From positions 99,770 to 163,769 of the forward strand of contig JBBHKE010001372.1 in the NCBI GenBank assembly GCA_037447655.1: 64,000 nt of DNA. Direction: 5' to 3'. Source of the DNA: Zygnema cylindricum (lineage: Eukaryota > Streptophyta > Zygnematophyceae > Zygnematales > Zygnemataceae). Below, in pieces: positions 56,860 through 64,000 of this stretch. Within the stretch, counting starts at the first letter, position 1, and the number at the start of each line of letters is the position of its first letter. The notes below the pieces were generated by a model, which worked only from the letters and a program-made list of their open reading frames with translations, was not told the origin of the DNA and made no database searches. Position numbers and translations under genes: made by a program.

Positions 56860-57290
56860 AATTGATCAATTTTCAAATTCCAAGACCTTGGGGATTATTT
56901 CAGTCCATATAGCTTTTAAGAGTTTGCAAACCTTGTTAGGGTCCATGGAATCTCCACAACCTTTTGGTTATGGCATGTACAATTCTTTCTTCATCTCATT
57001 GTGGAAGAAGGGGGTCTTGGCATCCATTTGTTCAACTTCCATTTGAAAGGTGGCCTTAAGCTCAACGAGATCTCGTGCGGATGTGAACTTTGCACCTGGA
57101 GCAAAAGTATTTTAGTAATCAATCACCTCTTTCTACGCATACCTCTTGGGGACAATTCCTGATTTTTAACTCTTAATAATGTCGTCTCCATTTCATTTGA
57201 TCTTGAATGTCCACTTACTACCAATTGCTTTTCTTCCTTGTAGCAAATCCTCGAGAGTCTATGTATAGTTCTTCATAATGGAGGCTGTCT
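56860..57290 (-). pseudogene. Copia 5 reverse transcriptase N-terminal half
   Basis: RKAIGSKWTFKIK is followed by a broken GIVPKRYA, then FAPGAKFTSARDLVELKATF, VEQMDAKTPFFHNEMKKELY and DPNKVCKLLKAIW. These are the KW.FK.K, APV.K, DVKTAFL.G and PNKVCKL.KALYG blocks of Copia RT. The region after VCKL is missing. Confidence 0.85.
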
Positions 57291-57839
57291 CTTTGTTCAC
57301 AGCCTCTTTCTATTTGTCGCTGTCCTCTCCAAAGAATGTTTTTTTGAAACTTTTGGGCTCTTTATCATGAGCTATCCCAACAAACTTATATCTTGGGGCC
57401 TTTTAGGTCTCCAACCGCTCACCAAATCTGTGTAGGGGGTGTTGCTCCAATCTTTGGTTTTTGGTGAGGAATCAGTCTCATTCCCTTTCTTTTGTCGAGG
57501 CCACTTAGAGGCTTAGATTTTCACCAGCTTTATCATCTTTCTTATTTTCAGTTGCATTCTTATTTTCTTCCTATTCTTTACTAGCTATTTGATCTGTTGG
57601 TTGCTCTCCTTGACTTCTTGGTTGCTCTTAAGTTGTAGACAGTTTGGGCGTCTTTGGAGGAGAAGGGGTCTCTTCTCCCTTGTTGTCAGATACGACCTCA
57701 TTTGGTCAATCAGTGTCTTGCTCGATTTTTTCATTGCTTAAAGACGACATTGGGGTTGAGTGATCAATTTTGTTGGTATGGCTCCCACTGTCTTGTGTCT
57801 GTGGCGGCAGTTCGCCTAACTTAATGTTTTTGGTGATGG

Positions 57840-58134
57840 TAACTGTCATAGTCTTTTTGTTTGCAATGAGATAGGCTTTGCATTGCTCGTCATATCCAAC
57901 GAATATCCCTTTGATTGCTCTAGAAGCTAGCTTTCCTCCTCAATTGTTGTGGTTGAAGGTATAAGCTCTACTGCCAAACACTTTGAGATGTGATTGATTA
58001 AGACATCTCCCATGCCATTTTTTGAGCGGAGTTGAATTCTCTAAACCTGTTGTTGAGCATTGATTTATGAGGTATGTTGTTGTGTAGACAACTTCATCCC
58101 AAAAGTCAGAGCTGAGAATGTGTGTCGCCATCAT
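57840..58134 (-). pseudogene. Copia 5 integrase C-terminal part
   Basis: FWDEVVYTTTYLINQCSTTG is followed by TPLKKWHGRCLNQSHLKVFG, matching FW.EAV.TA.YL.NR.PT..L...TP...W.G..P..SHL.VFG. It continues into an IVGYDEQCKAY box. Confidence 0.88.
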
Positions 58135-58529
58135 GCTCCTTCACATTTCTACGAGAGACCTATTCATACGCTCTTCCACACTATTTTGTTCTAGAGTTTG
58201 AGAGCGATGAGCTGATGTTCGATCCCTTTTGAGGTGACAAAATTTTAAACTCAGGTGAAAGATATCCACCTCTATTGTCGCTCCTTAAGCACTTGATTTT
58301 TTGCTTCGCGATTTTTTTCGGCCGTTGCTTTTATTGCCTTGAATTGCTAAAACGGATCACTTTTCTACCAAAGCAAGTACATGTGAATCATTCGGGAGAA
58401 TTCATCAGAGAAGGTGACCAAGTACCTTCTCCCAATGCATGAGGGCGCTCTTCTTGGTCCCCATACGTTCGAATGACTTAGTTCGAGATAGCAGTAGCCC
58501 TTGTTCTGGATTTGGAAAATTGAAGACGC

Positions 58530-59037
58530 TCAAACTTCCCTTGTTCCTCCGGATTTGGAAAATTGAAGACGCTCAAAATTCCCCGTCTCGCAACCGTAGC
58601 AAGGCACTTTGGAATATTTGACAATGGAAAGGTCTATTCTGTTCTGCATTTTCATTTTGTCAGTGTGGAGGTGGCCTAGTAGCTTGTGACAAAGGAGTTG
58701 GTTGTATGCTGGTTGTGTAGGCTTATCGACCTTCATGATAGCGTTTTTTATGATCTCCTCTTTCTCTTTGGTGTTATCTATGTGTGGTGGAAAAAGGTGG
58801 AAAAACAGCTTGGGCTGCGTGAGCTTCAGATCCTGGCTTCAGGCTGCACTTCAGCCAATATGTGCGATTAGCCATTCTTTCCCCTTCTGCGATGGTTAGT
58901 CCGTCTCTCACCAGCTTTAACTTTCCTTTTTTATACCAGATTGAGATGATTTTGCTGTCTTCGGCTTGAAGAATTGAGTAAAGATTTCGCTTAAAGCTTG
59001 GAACATAAAGCACATTATTGATTGTGCAGGAAGCCAA
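58530..59037 (-). pseudogene. Copia 5 protease end and pre-integrase domain
   Basis: INNVLYVPSFKRNLYSI is the typical post-protease motif (L.NVLYVP....NL.S). It is followed by LLCHKLLGHLHTDKMKMQNR and CYGCETGNFERLQF, the LWH..LGH......C..C..GK..R..F zinc domain. A 33-bp GATTTGGAAAATTGAAGACG block is tandemly duplicated at 58505-58580. Confidence 0.82.
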
Positions 59038-59240
59038 TCTGCCATCTTCTAACGCCTCAATCTCAATGTCTCATTTTCTTGTGCACAATGACGTGTGATT
59101 GTCTCCTATGAATATGCGGGAGGGAGTGGTTTCCTTGAAATATGAAAACCACTCTCGACGATAGCATAGGTGTTTTGACCCCTAAGTGTCCACCATGCAA
59201 TGGTTGTTATTGGTCTAGAGGGTGGACGCCATCATGGCTT

Positions 59241-59788
59241 TCAACTAAACGATCTCTTTCTCTTTTCCTTTCCTATTTTTGAAAATAGATACGTCGACTT
59301 TGTCGTGTTACTTAACGTAGGTGTAATTTTGAAAGATAGAGATATAGTGTCCACGCTAATCAGAGTAGAACCATTTCTTGTTTTTTTTGTCTCAATTTTG
59401 CCCATCGCGCTTGTCTTTGCCTTGTGGGGATATCTTCCTTTTTCAGATGCGAATGCGGAGCTCTCTCCATTGAGCTCACGATTCGACATGATATAGGTGT
59501 TGAACTTGTCTTTTAAGAGAGCCTCAACAACTTTGTTCCATTTCCACGTTGTGGGGTTGGATAAACGAGCCACCTGCGTATACCTTTGTACTCAACAGGC
59601 AAAGATAGATTAAGAAGTGTAATCTTGGTGTCCGTGCGAAGGGTGAAGTCAACAACATCAATTTCAGCCAAAAGGTTAGCGTAATGAGAGGTGCAAGCCT
59701 CTATTAATGTTTCGTCTTGGTAGATAGTGGTCATTAGGGATTTGCCTAGATTAATGCGTGTAGTTATTCTTGAAAGCTTGTGAGTCAT
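59241..59788 (-). pseudogene. Copia 5 gag fragment
   Basis: MTHKLSRITTRINLGKSLMT and the LLAEIDVVDFTLRTDTKITL then LLNLSLPVEYKGI text, followed in another frame by WKWNKVVEALLKDKF, fit the UBN2-type Copia gag (L...L...G...D...I..LL.SLP..Y). No complete zinc knuckle was seen. Confidence 0.65.
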
Positions 59789-60689
59789 TGCAAGTGACTC
59801 CTAAATTTCCGCATAATATTTGTTGCGAGTGACATTGCGAAGCTCGTTGGCGGCTAGGCATTTGATCAGAGTTTTATTAGCTTTGATCTCCTTCGTATCC
59901 CATTTTGCAATTGATTTCTTTTCATCTGTTTTGAAGTTATTTTTGTGTGCTCGTATCCCATTCTGCCATTAATTTCTTTTCATGTGCTTTGATGTTCTTT
60001 GTCTCTGCAAGAACATGACACAACTCTATTCGGGTAACAATTCACAAACAACCTCTCTCATCAAGGGCTACTTTAGCCCTGCATCTCCGGAGTTGATAAT
60101 TCGTGCTTTTTAATTTATCGATATTGGAGTGCGGGCCCATAACCTGAAAACTAGAGTTGGCCTTTTCGGGAAACCAAGAGAAGACTTAGGACCACGGAGG
60201 TCCAATCTTGAAAAGGAAACTCAGATTTTAACTCTGATTCGTCACAAAATGCAAAATTTAAGAAAAGATGGGAGAGGAAGAGAGGAATAGACATTCACAT
60301 GTAGGGGAGGCTTTTACAAATCCATTATAGAGTAGGATGAATACAAATTGTAAATCTTGACGAGTTTGTCCCTTTCAATAAAGCCTTCTCTTTTCCTTAC
60401 ATCTGTGAATGGTAAATCTAAGTTTGCAGGAAATGAACCACTTAAGCTTTATATCAAGTAAAGAATCTAAGTGCCAGTCTAATGACTAAATGTCATGTGT
60501 TTAATTTGACAAGCTAATAGTAATGCGCCTAAAATAATGCACCTGCAGAGGCACTGACACAAAAATCCACCCAAAATATTGTACCTTAAATATCATAGGT
60601 CAAAGTAAGTACGATTTAATTTTGAGTGAAGCCGAAATTGGCTAAGTATTAAATCAGATTAATTTCCCAGAATCGCACTAAAAGCCACA

Positions 60690-61057
60690 AGGACCGTTAA
60701 TAAAAAAAAGGGAGGGAGGGAGAGGACAGTGAACAAAATGAGAGTGAGGGAGGGAGAGGGCCATAAAAATCAAGAGGGAGGGAGGGAGAGGATCGATAGA
60801 AAAACGAGGGAGAGTGAGGGAGAGGACTAAGAAAAACACAAGAGAGGGCGAGGGGGGGGGCGTGAATAAAACGAGAGGGAGGGAGGGAGAATAACGTGAA
60901 AAAAAAAACGAATTAGAGGACCATGAACAAAAGAAGAGGGAGGGAGGGAGAGGACCGTATACAAAACAAGCGGGAGGGAGGGAGGGGATCGAAAAAAAAC
61001 GAGTGGGAGGGAAGGAGAGGACGGTGAAGGAAAGAAGAGGGAGGGAGGGAGAGGACT
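60690..61057 (+). repeat. G-run minisatellite
   Basis: About ten units of GAGGGAGGGAGGGAGAGGAC plus a spacer like CGTGAACAAAACGA (about 35-38 bp) make up the stretch. Each unit has three GGG runs and a GG on the + strand, compatible with G-quadruplexes. A single matching unit lies at 62165-62200. Minus-strand frames across it are artefacts. Confidence 0.9.
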
Positions 61058-61543
61058 GTTGTTTTGAAAAGTTGGTTTCGTGCGTACCTAACATTTTGTG
61101 CGTTTGTGACATTTCGTGCGTAAATTATTAATGTGGAGGTTCGAATGGATTCACGAATAGGGGAGGGAACGTACGGATAAAACTAAAGTGACGTAAGGGA
61201 CTTATTGAGTGGCGTGAACAATCATTTTTGAAATGGACGGGGGATCCCAAAGCGATCCAACGTGAAATGTACGAAATGTTGAAATATACGTCGCCGGTAA
61301 AGCGCATCTATTTTAGACAATTGTATTTTAAATGGGAAAACGCAGCTGTGACGATGCTGCAGTTATTATGACTAAGCAAGTTGACGCTTAGTATGCTGGA
61401 TTCATAAGAGGATCACAAGTAGCTAAGCAAGTTGACGCATACTTGATTCATAAGAGGATCACAAGTAGCTAAGCAAGTTGACGCTTAGTATGCGGATTTT
61501 GCAGATGTGTCGGTGTAAATATTTTATACAACAAAGGTTTTGT
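61058..61543. repeat. Right arm of the long inverted repeat
   Basis: This is the inverted partner of 55898-56559. It has gained a tandem repeat (about 61370-61500: GCTAAGCAAGTTGACGC and TTCATAAGAGGATCACAAGT, two to three copies). The pairing is clear in blocks but imperfect, so the structure is old. Confidence 0.8.
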
Positions 61544-61544
61544 C

Positions 61545-61700
61545 TTTTTGCTAATTAGTTTATTAGTGTAGATTTACTCATTATGACATACCTCGAATTA
61601 TTCAAGTTTACTCACAGTAATTTAGGTAGGTGGTAGATAACATATGGCTGGTATGCCTCCGTACATTTAGTAGCGAACTCTCTGACTATAACTTGTAGGA
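61545..61700 (+). repeat. Fragment similar to the Copia 4 LTR
   Basis: TATGACATACCTCGA...TACTCAC...GGCTGGTATGCCTCC is in the same order as 54970-55060. It may be a partial LTR left by another copy. Confidence 0.55.
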
Positions 61701-64000
61701 CTTGGATTATTTTGAGCATCACAATCAAGTTTATCAAAGCAATGGCAGACTGTTTTTGTGCAACTTTGACCTGTTGGTGTGATCAGTCTGATTGATTTTT
61801 TGATGTGAAACTTTGTGAATTCATTTTGTAATCTAGAAAATATACGTGTGTGCAATTTCAGTCTATTTTTTTATCTTTGTAGAATTATGTGAGAAGTCTA
61901 CCTGTTCAGCTTGTAGAGCTGTCAGCTGTTTTTGGGAAACTCTGGAGCATATATATTTTAGATTCCTTGGTGGATTTGGCTGGTACTTTGGGAATTTATA
62001 TTGTCTATAGTATACCGCATATTGGTGCAGTTTGAGGTTGAGTTTGTTTATTTTGGAGTAATCTGTGCTGTCTAAAATAGAGCTGTTTTGGGGGTAGTCT
62101 GTGGTGCTTCCGAGAGTAATCTATGGCTCAAATAGGCTATGGTCAACAAGGACAGTAAATAAAACGAGAGGGAGGGAGGGAGAGGACTGTGAACAAAAAC
62201 AGTCTTTTTTTTTAATATGCCAATTTTGCGAATTAAGGTTAAGGAAAAAGATAAAGATTTAGCTTTGAAAACATTATATTACTTCGAGAATTTTGTATGA
62301 CACTGATAATATGGTATAACTCTAGAAATATTGTTTATTTTTCATAACATTGTGTACTTCTGATGAAAAAAATAAAAATATCGTTCTCCAGGGAATATTT
62401 TTGGTTCAACAATCTGAATTGTTGTTACATTAGAGTCCAAGAAAGCCATAATATATCCGGTGGGTAAAACTCCCCCATTTTTTTTTTCTTTTTTTCTTGT
62501 CGAGTTGAGGCCCAAAAATTTCCAAACAATAGATTGTGAAGTTCTATTGCGGTTAACAAGCTAGGGTTAACTCTTACCGCATTTTACTATTTATTGTTAA
62601 CACTTTTTGGCCACGAACACTTAAGTGAAGCAATAACAACCATAAAAATTTGGCAAACCTTTTGGCGTATAATCCATCCATGCAACTTAAAAATTAATAC
62701 CTCTTGGATGATTGTCTACTCAAAATTTTATACGTGAATGTTTGGATATAATTAAAATGTTCAAGGTTTTGTTAATGTTTATATATAATCTAAATGTTTA
62801 ATGTTTTGTTTTGTTTGTGGTTCTTCATATTCAACATTGTCATCTAATTATTGTCTCGAGGTGGTTTCAACAAAATATCGAGTGATATATGTTACTTGTC
62901 GACCCACTTCCCCAACGTTATTAGGCCAAAAAAAAAACCCCCATTGTATATGGGATACTGGTGTTTGATCACAATCACCATGTAGAGGCAAAGATATGGA
63001 CACAACATAAGAAAATGTAAAGACTTAATTAAACAAAAGGAAAATGGGTCAAGCTCACCCCATTCAATAGATATCACATAACCGACACTTTGTTAAATTA
63101 AACTCACAAAATTTTTGAAATAAATGTTTGAAGGTTTTTGTTATAAACATCCCTTAATCAATTATATTGTCGTTCCAATGTTCAAGTTGTCGTACACACG
63201 GTAAACCACACACAAAAACGAACAAAACGTTTCACAAAAAAAAATCAAACAAACACGGATACTGACTAACGTGAATTGATAATAACAATCAAATTACGAC
63301 AAACCATTTGACTTAAAAAGCCATACCTACAACCGGAAAATGAATGCTCCAAACCATCTTTATAATTTATGAATTTTTAATCATCGTCTCCATTTGTTGT
63401 GTTTCCAACCGAAATTGGCTCTAAAATCAATAATTTCCATTTCCTTCACGAACGAGTTTTCACCTCCTCAACAAGGGACGGCCACGAGGAGGTGGGGATT
63501 TTGAACGAGGTGACGGAGGAGGGGGGCGACGAGGTGGGGATTTGGGAGGAGAGTAATGAGTAGGCGGCTTCATCACTGCAAAACCATTGTGACGAGAAGA
63601 AAGAAGAATACATGTTGTCAATCATACTGTTTTTTGGTTTACAAAAAACAGTGCTTTCAACTTCATTGGTCATCCCAATTTCTATTATCATGACCAACTC
63701 ATTTTTTATTTGGCACTATATTCTATTTACCATCTAAAATTGTAGGACAAGATAAGATGATTGAGGTTGAGAGCAAGGCAGAGAAATCAAACAGACCAAG
63801 TGGAGAAGGTGGGACTTAAAGGTTGAAGGCCAAAGGATTAGGGAAGGTTCATTGGTGGCAAAACGGGGGTGTAGGAAGAAGTGTGGAGAGGATGAGCTAA
63901 ACAACAAAAGGTAAAGAATATACTAGTATCTTTTTTGTTTATATTTGTTTAAATTACCTTCTGTTTGGTGCTTTTTTTCGATGAAAAGAATGGTTCATTT
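61701..64000. other. No gene recognised
   Basis: Mostly AT-rich. There is one stray G-run minisatellite unit at 62165-62200. A GGW-rich stretch at 63475-63560 has GAGGTGGGGATTTTG and GAGGTGGGGATTTGG in tandem; it reads RG-rich on the + strand but stops soon, and I make no gene call. Confidence 0.5.

Larger units (their letters stand above)
56860..59790 (-). mobile_element. Copia 5: minus-strand Copia element from gag to RT, decayed
   Basis: Reading leftwards from about 59790 come a gag part, a protease end, pre-integrase, integrase and RT, stopping inside RT near 56860. RNase H and LTRs are absent. It lies between the arms of the 55.9/61.5-kb inverted repeat. Stops and frameshifts are frequent. 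Confidence 0.85.

Noticed and set aside
60678-61112. 144-codon minus-strand frame
   Set aside because: It is the complement of the G-run minisatellite; its repeating SLPPS text is compositional.
61360-61500. CRISPR-like repeat-spacer array
   Set aside because: It has only two to three copies of variable length with no true spacers, in a eukaryotic setting; it is an ordinary tandem repeat.
63475-63560. RG-rich RNA-binding protein fragment near the window end
   Set aside because: The frame is only about 28 codons and comes from a GGW-rich tandem duplication; there is no supporting domain.

Overview
The window looks like nuclear DNA of a streptophyte (land plant or charophyte alga). It holds a plant-type leucine-rich-repeat receptor-like kinase (LRR-RLK) cut into small exons by spliceosomal introns, five decayed Ty1/Copia retrotransposons, several non-autonomous DNA elements and many simple repeats. 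The very low gene density, introns of about 10 kb and four-repeat receptor would suit a TE-rich genome such as that of a charophyte like Chara, but that placement is inference.

Region 1 (1-2568) is non-coding 5' flank with an AT-rich minisatellite and a 189-bp MITE flanked by TA. Region 2 (2569-44182) is the LRR-RLK gene on the + strand. I assembled twelve exons by hand; they join in one frame to about 546 residues: signal peptide, cysteine-bearing LRR cap, about four LRRs each on its own phase-2 exon, transmembrane helix, and a kinase with its catalytic residues intact. Three introns of 9-10 kb carry Copia elements 1 (7.55-11.4 kb), 2 (15.5-17.5 kb) and 3 (35.9-40.0 kb), a tRNA-like cloverleaf, a TIR element and dispersed repeats. 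The intron at 32996-33176 has no usable GT-AG solution but fits a U12-type AT-AC intron exactly and restores the kinase YLHE motif. It is the most notable signal in the window.

Region 3 (44183-50700) is gene-poor: GA-rich and CT-rich low-complexity tracts, a second copy of two dispersed repeats, a possible small membrane-protein gene on the minus strand (about 46.7-47.15 kb) and one unrecognised ORF (49348-49629). Region 4 (50.7-55.2 kb) is Copia 4, the best preserved, with an open RNase H frame, a 401-bp assembly gap and a probable 3' LTR. Region 5 (55.9-61.5 kb) is a long imperfect inverted repeat enclosing Copia 5 (minus strand) and a G-run minisatellite. Region 6 (61.5-64 kb) holds no gene I can support.

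Only the receptor kinase looks like a functional host gene. The other coding traces are mobile-element remains or unrecognised ORFs. All exon calls come from reading splice signals and frame, without transcript data; extra LRR exons could be hidden in the long introns.
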